A stretch of 64,000 nucleotides of DNA from Taklimakanibacter sp021828105 (GTDB lineage: Bacteria; Pseudomonadota; Alphaproteobacteria; Rhizobiales; Aestuariivirgaceae): positions 310,001 through 374,000 of the forward strand of contig JAKATG010000003.1 in the NCBI GenBank assembly GCA_021828105.1. The letters run 5' to 3'. Below, piece after piece: positions 1-7,954 of this stretch. The notes under the pieces are model-generated. The model was not told where the DNA came from. It was given only the letters and a program-made list of their open reading frames with translations, and searched no databases. The stretch's first letter is position 1. Each line of letters starts with the position of its first letter. A program made the translations under genes and the position numbers.

Positions 1-88
1 GCGGGTCGCCTTGGCCCTGGACGCCCCAGCGGATCTCCTGCCCGCCGAAATCGAAGCTTTCGGGAAGGTGCCAATCGGTTCCTGTCAT
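1..88 (-). CDS. Alpha/beta hydrolase, N-terminal fragment (cut by window edge)
   Basis: Reading leftward from an ATG at 88, 29 codons stay open to the edge. The peptide begins MTGTDWHLPESFDF and continues with GGQEIRWGVQGQGDP. A short beta-strand pair ending in a G-x-G-D-P turn is typical of the start of alpha/beta-hydrolase-fold enzymes, just before the HG oxyanion loop. The catalytic Ser, Asp and His lie outside the window, so neither substrate nor completeness can be judged. It is divergent from the amiC-like gene at 171, so the roughly 80 bp between them must hold both promoters. Confidence 0.55.
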   Translation of the reverse strand, partial: MTGTDWHLPESFDFGGQEIRWGVQGQGDP

Positions 89-122
89 GCAATCTCATCC
101 ATCGTCGCGAAACCGCCCGCCC

Positions 123-150
123 TTGACACGCTAGGCTCGCGGCCTTTCAT
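123..150 (+). promoter_or_regulatory. Putative promoter of the amiC-amiR unit
   Basis: A perfect -35 hexamer TTGACA (123-128) is followed after 16 bp by TTTCAT (145-150), a weak -10. It sits 20 bp upstream of the GTG start of the amiC-like gene and points toward it. Only the -35 is convincing; the -10 matches TATAAT at four of six positions. Confidence 0.4.
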
Positions 151-170
151 TTGCTAGAGGCCTGTGCCTG

Positions 171-1340
171 GTGAGTGAGAAAGTTGGAGGGTCTGCGGAC
201 GTGCCGGCAAAGAATGCGACATGGCGCATCGGTATCCTGTTTTCGCGCAGCGGTGTCGCCTCGGTGACGGGGACCGAGCATTTCTTCGGTACAGCACTCG
301 CCATCGAGGAGATCAATGCCAAGGGCGGCGTGCTCGGGCGCCAGATCGAGCCCGTCGCCTATGATCCGGCCGGCGAGCCCGAGCTCTACAGCTCCTATGC
401 CCGCAAGCTTTTGCGCGAGGACGAGATCAATGTCATCTTCGGCTGCTCCATGTCCGGCAGCCGCAAGGCGGTGCTGCCCTATATCGAGCGCTATAACGGC
501 CTTCTCTGGTATCCCTCGATCTATGAGGGCTTCGAATTCTCCGAGAACGTTCTCTATACCGGCTCCACCCTCAACCAGAACACCTTCGCCCTCGCCGACT
601 TCATCCTCCAGCGCTATGGACCGCGCATCTTCTTCGCCGGCTCCGACTACATCTATCCGCGCGAATCCAACCGGGTGATGCGCGATCTCCTCGAATGCAA
701 GGGCGGCGAGATCGTCGGCGAGCACTATGTGCCGCTCAATGCCGATGACGCGGCCTTGCGCAAATTGATGAAGGAGATCGAGAAGGCCGAGGCCGATACG
801 GTCTTCTCCACCCTGATCGGCCGTGGCGCCCGCAAGCTCTACGGCATGTATGCCGATGCCAAGATCGACCGCGGCAAACGCCCGATCGCGAGCCTCACTC
901 TGGCCGAGGGCGAGATCAGGGTCATCGGTCCCGACAGATGCACCGGCCATGTGCTCGCCGCCCCCTATCTGGCGGCGGTCGAGAATGACGAGAACCAGCG
1001 TTTCGTCCGCGCCCTCAAGAAAAGATTTGGCGATGAGGCCATGGCGACCATGTGGTCGCAGACCGCCTATTCGCAGATCCATCTCTTCGCCCGCGCCCTC
1101 GAGCAGACCGAGACGCTCGATACTCACAGGCTCGGCCAGGCGGCGCTCGCCGTCGACTATCCCTCGCCCGAGGGCCGCATGAGCTTCGATCCCGAGAACC
1201 GCCATGTCTGGTCGACGCCGCGCATCGGCGTCGCCAAGGCGGACGGCCAGTTCGAGATCGCCTGGCAGTCGAAAGTGCAGATCCGTCCCGATCCTTATCT
1301 GGCCTCCATCCGGCTCGAAGAGCCGTGGCTGCAGAATTGA
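171..1340 (+). CDS. amiC: AmiC-like amide-binding sensor protein
   Basis: A 389-residue type I periplasmic-binding-fold protein of the urea/short-chain-amide/branched-chain family. It has no signal peptide (starts MSEKVGGSADVPAKNATWRIGI), which separates the cytosolic regulator AmiC from transporter-associated relatives. Family landmarks are an early IGILFSRSGVAS strand, LAIEEINAKGGVLGR, and GCSMSGSRKAVLPYIERYNGLLWYPS. In Pseudomonas, AmiC binds amide ligands and holds AmiR inactive until inducer binds. The gene starts at a GTG and lies 10 bp upstream of the ANTAR gene, as expected for a sensor/antiterminator pair. The inducer is inferred to be an amide or nitrile, from the downstream nitrilase and transporter. 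A homologous exported binding protein is encoded at 3035, so the two probably share ligand specificity. Confidence 0.8.
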   Translation: MSEKVGGSADVPAKNATWRIGILFSRSGVASVTGTEHFFGTALAIEEINAKGGVLGRQIEPVAYDPAGEPELYSSYARKLLREDEINVIFGCSMSGSRKAVLPYIERYNGLLWYPSIYEGFEFSENVLYTGSTLNQNTFALADFILQRYGPRIFFAGSDYIYPRESNRVMRDLLECKGGEIVGEHYVPLNADDAALRKLMKEIEKAEADTVFSTLIGRGARKLYGMYADAKIDRGKRPIASLTLAEGEIRVIGPDRCTGHVLAAPYLAAVENDENQRFVRALKKRFGDEAMATMWSQTAYSQIHLFARALEQTETLDTHRLGQAALAVDYPSPEGRMSFDPENRHVWSTPRIGVAKADGQFEIAWQSKVQIRPDPYLASIRLEEPWLQN

Positions 1341-1350
1341 GGGCGCCGCC

Positions 1351-1974
1351 GTGACGACGCTCAAATTCATCCTCGATGACCTGCAGCAGGCCAAGGTGCT
1401 GGTCATCCATCCGCGCGACGAGGATGGCGCTGCCCTCGTCGATCACCTGAAGCGGCTCGGCTGCGATGTGAAGGCGGTGTGGCCCATGCCGGCGTCCATC
1501 CCCTCCGATGTCGATGCCGTCTTCGTCCAGGTGGGCGAATCCTCCGCCGAGGCGCTGGCGCCTTTGGTCGAGAATGTCGCGGCGGCGATCATCGCCATCG
1601 TGACTTATGAAAGCCCGACCTCGCTCAAGGCGATCGCCGATCTCAACGCCCATGGCGTGATCACCAAGCCTTTGCGGCAGCTCGGCGTCCTTACGCAGTT
1701 CGCCCTCGCCCGCTATCGCTACAGCTACGAGATGCGGCTCGCCAACAAGGTGCGCAAGCTCGAGGACACGCTGAAAGGCCGGCGCACCATCGAGAAGGCG
1801 GTCAGGATCCTGACCGAGCTGAACGGGCTCGAGGAAGAGGTCGCCTATCGCCAGATCCGCGACCAGGCGACGGCGAAGCGCATCGCCATCGTCTCGGTCG
1901 CCGAAAGCATCATCGCCGCCAATGACGCGATGCGCGCCTTCGGCATGAAGATCTCGAAGCCCGGCAAGAGCTGA
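1351..1974 (+). CDS. amiR: AmiR-like ANTAR transcription antiterminator
   Basis: A 207-residue protein starting at GTG 1351, ten bases after the amiC-like stop. The N-terminal ~130 residues form a pseudo-receiver fold (KVLVIHPRDEDGAALVDHLKRLGCDV) without an obvious phosphorylation pocket, as in AmiR. A coiled-coil linker (NKVRKLEDTLKGRR) leads into a C-terminal three-helix ANTAR domain around residues 145-200 (RTIEKAVRILTELNGLEEEVAY, then the I-A-A-N-D-A-M tail). ANTAR domains bind paired hexaloop hairpins in nascent RNA and suppress downstream terminators. Such hairpins and a terminator follow immediately at 2033-2123. Activity is presumably controlled by the AmiC-like protein. Confidence 0.87.
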   Translation: MTTLKFILDDLQQAKVLVIHPRDEDGAALVDHLKRLGCDVKAVWPMPASIPSDVDAVFVQVGESSAEALAPLVENVAAAIIAIVTYESPTSLKAIADLNAHGVITKPLRQLGVLTQFALARYRYSYEMRLANKVRKLEDTLKGRRTIEKAVRILTELNGLEEEVAYRQIRDQATAKRIAIVSVAESIIAANDAMRAFGMKISKPGKS

Positions 1975-1998
1975 TCCTCACCGCCGTGCATCGCGGAC

Positions 1999-2026
1999 TT
2001 GACTCGGTCCCATGACCGTGTAACGT
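1999..2026 (+). promoter_or_regulatory. Putative promoter of the nitrilase/ABC operon
   Basis: TTGACT (1999-2004) and TAACGT (2021-2026) are separated by 16 bp. A transcript from here would start near 2033, exactly where the first ANTAR hairpin begins. The -35 matches 5/6; the -10 is poor. The position relative to the RNA hairpins is the main support. Read-through from amiR is an alternative source of the leader RNA. Confidence 0.4.
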
Positions 2027-2032
2027 CGCCCA

Positions 2033-2064
2033 CGAGCAAGTTTGCTCGGCGGCAGGAATGCCGC
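2033..2064 (+). promoter_or_regulatory. ANTAR-target RNA: two abutting hexaloop hairpins
   Basis: Hairpin 1 is CGAGC (2033-2037), loop AAGTTT (2038-2043), GCTCG (2044-2048). Hairpin 2 is GCGGC (2049-2053), loop AGGAAT (2054-2059), GCCGC (2060-2064). Both stems are perfect 5-mers, both loops have six bases starting with A, and no base separates the hairpins. This is the known architecture of RNA sites bound by ANTAR proteins. Both loops have G at position 3; the consensus I recall is A1 and G4, so loop register needs checking. A small hairpin at 2074-2085 (GGCT/AGCC) would use bases 2084-2085 of the terminator arm and could act as antiterminator. Confidence 0.75.
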
Positions 2065-2083
2065 ATACATTTTGGCTGGGCAG

Positions 2084-2123
2084 CCCCTTGGTTTGCGGAT
2101 GATTTCCGCGCCAGGGGTTTTTT
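2084..2123 (+). terminator. Intrinsic terminator in the leader, presumed target of antitermination
   Basis: An outer stem CCCCT plus GG (2084-2091, one bulged T) pairs with CCAGGGG (2111-2117). An inner stem GCGGA (2095-2099) pairs with TCCGC (2105-2109), and the structure ends in six T residues (2118-2123). It lies upstream of the nitrilase start at 2140, with no gene end to serve other than amiR about 110 bp earlier. That makes it a leader attenuator rather than an operon terminator. The GGAGG ribosome-binding site follows at 2130-2134. Confidence 0.85.
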
Positions 2124-2139
2124 GCGTTTGGAGGAAGCA

Positions 2140-2985
2140 TTGACGGTCAAGGCGGAAACGCGGCCGGCACTCAAGATCGCTTGCGTGCAATTCGAGCCGG
2201 TGATCGGCGATGTCGCCGGCAATCTCGCAGCGATGGAAGAGCGCATCCGCGCTGCGCATCGCGAGGGCGCCGCCGTCATCGTGCTGCCGGAGCTCGCCGA
2301 CTCGGGCTATGTCTTCAACGACATCGAGGAAGTGGGCCGGCTCGCCGCACCCATCCCCGAAGGCAAGAGTTCGCGGCATCTCATCGCGCTCGCCCAGGAG
2401 CTCAGGCTCCACATCGTGAGCGGTCTCGCCGAGCGCGACGGCGAGAGCTTCTACAATTCGGCGATCCTGTGCGGACCTCAAGGCTATATCGGCAAGTTCC
2501 GCAAGCTCCATCTGTGGAACCGCGAGAAGCTGTTCTTCGAGCCGGGCAATCTCGGTCTGCCGGTCTTCGACACCGGCATCGGCAAGATCGGCATGGCCAT
2601 CTGCTATGACGGCTGGTTCCCGGAAATCTTCCGGCAGATGGCGCTGAAGGGCGCCGAGATCGTCTGCATACCGACGAACTGGGTGCCGATGCCGGGCCAG
2701 GACCGCTCGGTCGAGCCGATGGCCAACATCCTCCACAAGGCGGCGGCGCATTCCAATGCCATCTACATCGCCTGCGCCGACCGCATCGGCGTCGAGCGCG
2801 GCCAGCCCTTCATCGGCGCAAGCCTGATCATCGGGCCGACGGGCCAGCCGATCGCCGGTCCCGCCGGCTACGACACCGAGGAAATTCTGTCTGCAACCAT
2901 TTCGCTTGGCGACTTGAAAACAAGCCGGACGCTCAGCGAACGAAACGACGTGATCGGCGACCGTAGGCCGGATGTCTACGGCTGA
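2140..2985 (+). CDS. Nitrilase-superfamily amidohydrolase
   Basis: A 281-residue carbon-nitrogen hydrolase. The nitrilase triad is visible: Glu51 in VLPELADSG, Lys122 in KFRKLHLW, and Cys155 in MAICYDGWFPE. Length and the YDGWFPE motif fit an amidase or carbamoyl hydrolase branch rather than a large NAD synthetase fusion. The best start is TTG 2140, preceded by GGAGG at 7-bp spacing; starts further upstream would translate the terminator. It is the first gene after the ANTAR leader and the likely catabolic enzyme of the locus, releasing ammonia from an imported amide or nitrile. The exact substrate cannot be read from sequence. Confidence 0.85.
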   Translation: MTVKAETRPALKIACVQFEPVIGDVAGNLAAMEERIRAAHREGAAVIVLPELADSGYVFNDIEEVGRLAAPIPEGKSSRHLIALAQELRLHIVSGLAERDGESFYNSAILCGPQGYIGKFRKLHLWNREKLFFEPGNLGLPVFDTGIGKIGMAICYDGWFPEIFRQMALKGAEIVCIPTNWVPMPGQDRSVEPMANILHKAAAHSNAIYIACADRIGVERGQPFIGASLIIGPTGQPIAGPAGYDTEEILSATISLGDLKTSRTLSERNDVIGDRRPDVYG

Positions 2986-3034
2986 CGGTTGTCGCGATCG
3001 AAAAATTCCGGCGTCATCAACAGGGGAAACGACC

Positions 3035-4180
3035 ATGAAACTGAAGCTATTTTCCATACTCGTCGGCACGATGCTTGCCACCTCGGCCTTGGCCGAGGAC
3101 ACGATCAAGATCGGCGTGCCCGTCGGGCTCTCCGGCGCCAACAGCGTGATCGCGCCGGCGATCGTGCAAGCCTCCGAGCTCGCGGTCGAGGAGATCAATG
3201 CGGCGGGCGGCATATTGGGCCGCAAGCTCGAGCTCCATGTCGCCGATGACGGCTCGGGCGCCGCCGGTGCCCAGAAGGCCTTCGATTCGCTGGTCTTCCA
3301 GAAGGAAGTGAACGCCATCATCGCGACCGAGACCAGTGCCGCGCGCAATGCCGGCCTGCCGATCGTCGCCAAGGGCGACATTCCCTATATCTATGCGTCC
3401 TTCTATGAGGGCCGCTCCTGCAGTCCCAATCTCTATGTCAATGGCTGGGTGCCGGAGCAGCAGGTGCCGCCGGTCGTCGATTATTTCATCAAGACGCAGA
3501 ACGCCAAGAAGTTCTTCCTCGTCGGCAGCGACTATGCCTTCGGCCGCGGCATGCTCGAATTCGCGCGCGCCTACATAACGAAGGCCGGCGGCGAAGTGGT
3601 CGGTGAGGAATACCTGCCGATGGAAGGCACCGACTGGACGGCGATCATCACCAAGCTCAAGGGCTCCGGCGCCGATGCGCTCATCACCTCGACCGCCGGC
3701 GGAACGCCGAACGTGACCTTGACCAAGCAATTGCGCGCCGCGGGCGTGACCTTGCCCTATGGCAATCTCGCGGTCGATGAGGGCACCGCCAAGAGCATGG
3801 GCGCCGATGCCGCCGGCATCTTCATCGCCGCCTCCTATGTGACGAGCATCGACAGCCCGGCCAACAAGTCCTTCCTCGCAGCCATCGAGAAGAAGTTCGG
3901 CACGGAGCTGCGCACCCCCAACGATCTCTCGGTGCCGCAATATGAGGCCGTCTATCTCTACAAGGCGGCGGTCGAGAAGGCCGGGACGACCGACACCGCG
4001 GCGGTGCTCGAAGCCCTGCCGCAGGTCTCCTATACCGGGCCCCGCGGCGTCATCACCATGAACAAGCAGCATCATGCGCCGCTCACCATGTATCTGGGCC
4101 AGGTCGAGGCGGACGGCTCGGTGAAGGTGGTGCAGACCTTCGAGGGCGTCGATCCGGGCGAGCAGTGCCCCAACCTCTGA
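3035..4180 (+). CDS. Urea/amide-type ABC transporter substrate-binding protein
   Basis: 381 residues with a Sec signal peptide (MKLKLFSILVGTMLATSALA, cleavage before EDTIKIG). The mature protein is a Peripla_BP_6-type binding protein: IGVPVGLSGANSV, LAVEEINAAGGILGRKLELHVADDGSG, ATETSAARNAG. It is homologous to the cytosolic AmiC-like sensor at 171, consistent with one ligand family being both imported and sensed. The start at 3035 is chosen because it creates the signal peptide and follows AGGGGAAACG. It is the periplasmic receptor for the importer encoded next. Confidence 0.88.
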   Translation: MKLKLFSILVGTMLATSALAEDTIKIGVPVGLSGANSVIAPAIVQASELAVEEINAAGGILGRKLELHVADDGSGAAGAQKAFDSLVFQKEVNAIIATETSAARNAGLPIVAKGDIPYIYASFYEGRSCSPNLYVNGWVPEQQVPPVVDYFIKTQNAKKFFLVGSDYAFGRGMLEFARAYITKAGGEVVGEEYLPMEGTDWTAIITKLKGSGADALITSTAGGTPNVTLTKQLRAAGVTLPYGNLAVDEGTAKSMGADAAGIFIAASYVTSIDSPANKSFLAAIEKKFGTELRTPNDLSVPQYEAVYLYKAAVEKAGTTDTAAVLEALPQVSYTGPRGVITMNKQHHAPLTMYLGQVEADGSVKVVQTFEGVDPGEQCPNL

Positions 4181-4196
4181 CCTCATGACAGGATCG

Positions 4197-4224
4197 AATG
4201 GGGCTGCGCTGCCGCGGCCCCATT
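4197..4224 (+). other. Intercistronic stem-loop between binding protein and permease genes
   Basis: An 8-bp perfect stem, AATGGGGC (4197-4204) with GCCCCATT (4217-4224), encloses a 12-nt loop. No T-run follows, so it is not a standard terminator. Hairpins here in ABC operons commonly protect the upstream binding-protein mRNA from 3' decay or cause partial termination, giving more binding protein than permease. That role is inferred. Confidence 0.55.
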
Positions 4225-4243
4225 TCCCGCTGCGAGCCCCGCC

Positions 4244-5077
4244 ATGATCATCCTGCTCGACGTGATCACGACCGCCGCCATTCTCTTCGTCGTCGCGGCC
4301 GGGCTGCTCGCCATCTTCGGCGTGCTCAAGATCATCAACTTCGCGCATGGCGCCTGGCTGACGGTCGGCGGCTATTGCGCCGTCGTGACGACGGCCTGGG
4401 GCTTGAGCCCCTGGTTCGCCTTGCCCTTCGCCTTCATGGTCGGCGCCGCGCTCGGCGCCCTGACCGAGCTCTTCATCGTGCGCCCGCTCTATCGCCGGCC
4501 GCTCGATGCCATATTGGCCACCTGGGGATTGAGCATCGTCATCGGCCAGCTCATCACTTTGTGGTTCGGCCGCGATATGCAGATGATCCCGAACCTCCTG
4601 TCGGGCACGATCGACTTCTTCGGCATCAGCTATTCCGTCTATCGCCTCTTCACCATCGTTGCCGCCCTCGTCATCGGTCTCACTTTCGCCTTCCTGCTCG
4701 ACGGCACGCGCCTCGGCCTTTCGGCCCGCGCCGTGATCATGAACGAGACCTTGGCGCGGGCGCTCGGCATCGACACCGCCAAGGTCAGGCTCGCGACCTT
4801 CATGATCGGCACCGGCATTGCCGGCCTCGCCGGCGTGCTGCTGACACCGCTCACCAGCGTCGATCCCAATATGGGCGTCGGCTGGCTGATCGGCGCCTTC
4901 ATGCTGGTGATGGTGGCGGGCTCGTCCTTCGCGGCGCTGGCTTTCGCCTGCCTCGTCTTCGGCGGCGCCCAGGTCCTGGTCTCGACCTTTGTCAGCCCGA
5001 TCTTCGGCAGCATCACCGTGGCCGTGCTCTGCGCGCTGGTGTTGCGCGTCAGCCCGAAAGGATTTGCCCGTGAGTGA
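4244..5077 (+). CDS. Branched-chain/urea-type ABC permease (LivH/UrtB family)
   Basis: A 277-residue integral membrane protein with about eight hydrophobic helices. It has the LivH hallmark GVLKIINFAHGAWLTVGGY near residue 28 and the cytoplasmic loop ARAVIMNETLARALGIDTAKVR near residue 165, which docks to the ATPase. It forms the inner-membrane channel together with the LivM part of the next protein. The last bases overlap the start of the next gene (5070), implying translational coupling. Confidence 0.88.
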   Translation: MIILLDVITTAAILFVVAAGLLAIFGVLKIINFAHGAWLTVGGYCAVVTTAWGLSPWFALPFAFMVGAALGALTELFIVRPLYRRPLDAILATWGLSIVIGQLITLWFGRDMQMIPNLLSGTIDFFGISYSVYRLFTIVAALVIGLTFAFLLDGTRLGLSARAVIMNETLARALGIDTAKVRLATFMIGTGIAGLAGVLLTPLTSVDPNMGVGWLIGAFMLVMVAGSSFAALAFACLVFGGAQVLVSTFVSPIFGSITVAVLCALVLRVSPKGFARE

Positions 5078-6848
5078 CGCAGCGCTTCGCCGCCTCAACC
5101 TGCGCGCCACGCTGCTCGCGATCCTCGCCTTCGGCGCTCTTCTCGCGGTGATCTTCGGGCCTTCGATCTTCGACCGCTTCACCATCAATGTGCTGACCCG
5201 CTCGATGATCTACGCCATGCTGGCGGTGACCGTCGACCTGCTCTGGGGTTTTACCGGCGTGCTCACTTTCGGCCAGGCCGCCTTTTTCGGCCTTGGCGCC
5301 TATGCGACGGCGATGGTGCTCACCCATATCGGCGCCTCGCCGGCGCTGATGGTGCTGGCTTTCGTGCTCGCCTTCCTGGTGCCGCTGCTCGTCGGCCTCA
5401 TCGTCGGCTGGCTCTCCTTCGGCTACAAGGCGACGCCGCTTTACGCCACCGTGATCTCGCTCGTCGTGCCGATCGTCATCACCCAGCTCGCCTTCTCGGG
5501 CGGCCATTGGACCGGATCGAGCAGCGGCCTCGTCGGCTACGGCACCTTGCCTTTGGGCCTCAAGGGCTATTTCCGCCTCTCCGGCATTTCTCTCCTCGTC
5601 GTGGCGACGGCGGCCTTCATCTTCGTGCGCTCCGATGCCGGCAAGGTCCTGGTCGCCATTCGCGACAATGAGGCGCGCTGCGCCTATCTCGGCCTCAACC
5701 CCGAGCGCATCAAGATCCTGCTCACCACCGTGCTCGCGGGTGTCGCCGGCATTGCCGGTTTCCTCTTCGCCAATGCGACGGGGGTGGTGGCGCCCGAGAA
5801 TACCGGCTTCGTCTTCGGCACCGAGCTCGTCATCTGGACGGCGCTCGGCGGGCGCGGCACCATCATCGGGCCAATCTTCGGCACCATCGGCATCGATTAT
5901 CTGAGCGCCAGCCTGTCGGGCGAACTGCCTTTCCTGTGGAACCTGATCATCGGCGCCTTGTTCGTCATCATGATCATCCTCTTGCCGAACGGCCTTGCCG
6001 CTTTGGTCGACCGCTTCCTGCCCGGCGGCAAGCGCATTGAGGCCAGCGGCACCCCGGCGATCTTCGGCAATGAAGCGGCCTCTGCCGCGGGATCCTTCAA
6101 GGAAAAGCCGCTGCTCCAGGTCAAGGACCTGAGCAAATCCTATGGCAGCCTCAATGTGCTGAAGGGCCTCGATCTCGACGTGCGCCCCGGCGAGCTTGTC
6201 AGCCTCGTCGGCCCCAATGGCGCCGGCAAAACGACGGTCATGCGCTGTCTCAGCGACGGCACCGAGATGACGGGCGGCACCATTGTCATGGCCGACCGGA
6301 ATGTCGCCGGCCTGACGCCGAACGAGATCGTGGCCTTAGGGGTAGGACGCAAATTCCAGGTGGCGAGCGTCTTCGACAGCCTGAGCGTCGCCGACTGCCT
6401 GCGTCTCGCCCGCGCCAAGCGGCTCTCGCCCAGTCCCTTGCGCCGCTCCAGCGATCTCGATCTGCCGCCGGCCGCCGCCGACATCTTGAAGCTGACCGGC
6501 CTCGACCGCCTGCTCGACCACCCGGTATCCCTGCTCTCGCATGGGATGAAGCAGAGCCTCGAGCTCGCCATGGTGGTAACGCTCGAGCCGCGCCTCATTC
6601 TGCTCGACGAGCCGACCGCCGGGCTCACCAAGACCGAGCGCACCACCATCGGCCATATCCTGCAAAAGCTCACCAAAGAGCTCGGCCTCGCCATCATCCT
6701 GGTCGAGCACGATCTCGATTTCGTACGCCAGATCTCGAGCCGCATCGTCGTGCTGCATCAGGGCCGCCTGGTGCTCGACGGCACCGTCGATGACGTCATC
6801 AATTCCGACGTGGTGAAGTCGGTCTATTCGGGAGGCGCCCATGTATGA
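5070..6848 (+). CDS. Fused ABC permease-ATPase (LivM-LivG / UrtC-UrtD type)
   Basis: 592 residues starting at GTG 5070, inside the end of the preceding permease gene. Residues ~1-320 are a LivM permease (TVDLLWGFTGVLTFGQAAFFGLGAYA; docking loop VAIRDNEARCAYLGLNPERIK). A linker of about 30 residues leads to an ATPase domain from ~345, with Walker A GPNGAGKTT (~381-389), signature-like LSHGMKQ, Walker B LILLDEPTAG and switch His in LVEHDLD. The LSHG form of the signature resembles urea-transporter UrtD proteins. A natural fusion of the two subunits fixes their 1:1 stoichiometry. No frameshift is needed to read through. Confidence 0.9.
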   Translation: MSDAALRRLNLRATLLAILAFGALLAVIFGPSIFDRFTINVLTRSMIYAMLAVTVDLLWGFTGVLTFGQAAFFGLGAYATAMVLTHIGASPALMVLAFVLAFLVPLLVGLIVGWLSFGYKATPLYATVISLVVPIVITQLAFSGGHWTGSSSGLVGYGTLPLGLKGYFRLSGISLLVVATAAFIFVRSDAGKVLVAIRDNEARCAYLGLNPERIKILLTTVLAGVAGIAGFLFANATGVVAPENTGFVFGTELVIWTALGGRGTIIGPIFGTIGIDYLSASLSGELPFLWNLIIGALFVIMIILLPNGLAALVDRFLPGGKRIEASGTPAIFGNEAASAAGSFKEKPLLQVKDLSKSYGSLNVLKGLDLDVRPGELVSLVGPNGAGKTTVMRCLSDGTEMTGGTIVMADRNVAGLTPNEIVALGVGRKFQVASVFDSLSVADCLRLARAKRLSPSPLRRSSDLDLPPAAADILKLTGLDRLLDHPVSLLSHGMKQSLELAMVVTLEPRLILLDEPTAGLTKTERTTIGHILQKLTKELGLAIILVEHDLDFVRQISSRIVVLHQGRLVLDGTVDDVINSDVVKSVYSGGAHV

Positions 6849-7563
6849 CGCTGAGCCCCCATCGCCCGCCAAGCTCGCGCTCACCGAGATTTCGAGCGGC
6901 TATGGCGCCATCGATATCATCAACGCTCTGTCGCTTTCGGTGGCGACGGGCGAGATCTTTGCCCTCATGGGCAAGAACGGCATGGGCAAGACGACCTTGC
7001 TCAAGACGATCCTGGGCTTCGTCGCTTTGCGCGGGGGCGAGATCAGACTCGACGGCGCCTCGATCGTCGGCACCTCGCCCGCCTCCCTCATCGCCTCAGG
7101 GCTGGCTTACGCCCCCCAGGAGCATGCGCTGTTCCAGGATCTCACCGTGCGCGATAATCTGCGGCTCGCTTTGCGCTCCGATGCCGGCCTTACGCAAGCT
7201 TTCGAGGGCGTCTATCGCCATTTCCCCTTCCTCAAGGATCGGCTCGGCCAGAAGGCCGGCACTCTATCGGGCGGCGAGCAGAAGATGCTGATCCTCGGCC
7301 GCGCCTTGATGCTGCGGCCCAAGCTCCTGCTCATCGATGAGATCTCGGAGGGCCTGCAGCCGACAGTGGTCGAGAAGATCGCGGCCGCGCTCAAGGAAGA
7401 GCGCCGGCTCAACAACACGACCATCCTGATGGTCGAGCAGAATCTCGATTTCGCATTGGGCGTCGCCGACCGTTGGGCGGTGCTGAAGCTCGGCCAGATC
7501 GACGATACCGGCGATGTCGCGTCTGGCTCGCGCGGTCGCATCCTCGAGCATCTGAAGATCTGA
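6841..7563 (+). CDS. Branched-chain/urea-type ABC ATPase (LivF/UrtE family)
   Basis: 240 residues with Walker A GKNGMGKTT, signature LSGGEQKML, Walker B LLLIDEISEGLQP and switch His replaced by Gln (MVEQNLDF), all normal for LivF/UrtE. It is the second nucleotide-binding subunit of the importer. ATG 6841 overlaps the preceding stop by eight bases. It ends the operon; no clear terminator follows before the convergent DoxX gene. Confidence 0.9.
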   Translation: MYDAEPPSPAKLALTEISSGYGAIDIINALSLSVATGEIFALMGKNGMGKTTLLKTILGFVALRGGEIRLDGASIVGTSPASLIASGLAYAPQEHALFQDLTVRDNLRLALRSDAGLTQAFEGVYRHFPFLKDRLGQKAGTLSGGEQKMLILGRALMLRPKLLLIDEISEGLQPTVVEKIAAALKEERRLNNTTILMVEQNLDFALGVADRWAVLKLGQIDDTGDVASGSRGRILEHLKI

Positions 7564-7583
7564 TGTATTTCGACCTCGATTGA

Positions 7584-7943
7584 TCAGCCGGCACCCGCAG
7601 CGGTAAGCAATCCACCGATGACGGCGATATTGACGATGAAGCCCGAGCGCAGCGAGTTTCGCTCAGGTCCGGAATAGCGCCAGAAATTGAGCAGCATCAG
7701 GCTGGCGACGATGGTGAAGATGATGAGCGCCCAAGCCGCATAAGGGCGCGCTATGCCGAAAGCGAGCGCGAGGCCGGCAGTGATCTGCACGGCAGAGCCC
7801 ACCGGCACCAAGAGACGCGGCGCCGGAAAATCCCGCTCGGCCAGAAAGGCGGTGAGGGCCTTGAGGTCGAGGAGATGCGCCAGGCCTTCATAAGCGAACA
7901 TGCCACCCATGAGGAGGAAGCCGACACGAGCGGCCGTGTCCAT
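7584..7943 (-). CDS. DoxX-family membrane protein
   Basis: 119 residues with four predicted transmembrane helices and the DoxX pattern: FLLMGGMFAYEGLAHLLD, a Pro-rich turn (FPAPRLLVPVG), then LGLAFGIARPYAAWALIIF-like helices. DoxX proteins are small inner-membrane proteins of uncertain role, sometimes linked to thiosulfate or redox stress. The gene starts 11 bp after the VOC gene on the same strand, so the two are probably co-transcribed. Confidence 0.8.
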   Translation of the reverse strand: MDTAARVGFLLMGGMFAYEGLAHLLDLKALTAFLAERDFPAPRLLVPVGSAVQITAGLALAFGIARPYAAWALIIFTIVASLMLLNFWRYSGPERNSLRSGFIVNIAVIGGLLTAAGAG

Positions 7944-7954
7944 TGGCCGGCCTC

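Noticed and set aside
3047..5188. 713-codon open frame on the minus strand
   Set aside because: It is antisense to the binding-protein and permease genes, which have clear family motifs. The translated sequence is rich in R/H/E/D/G with no domain, as expected from GC-rich shadow frames.
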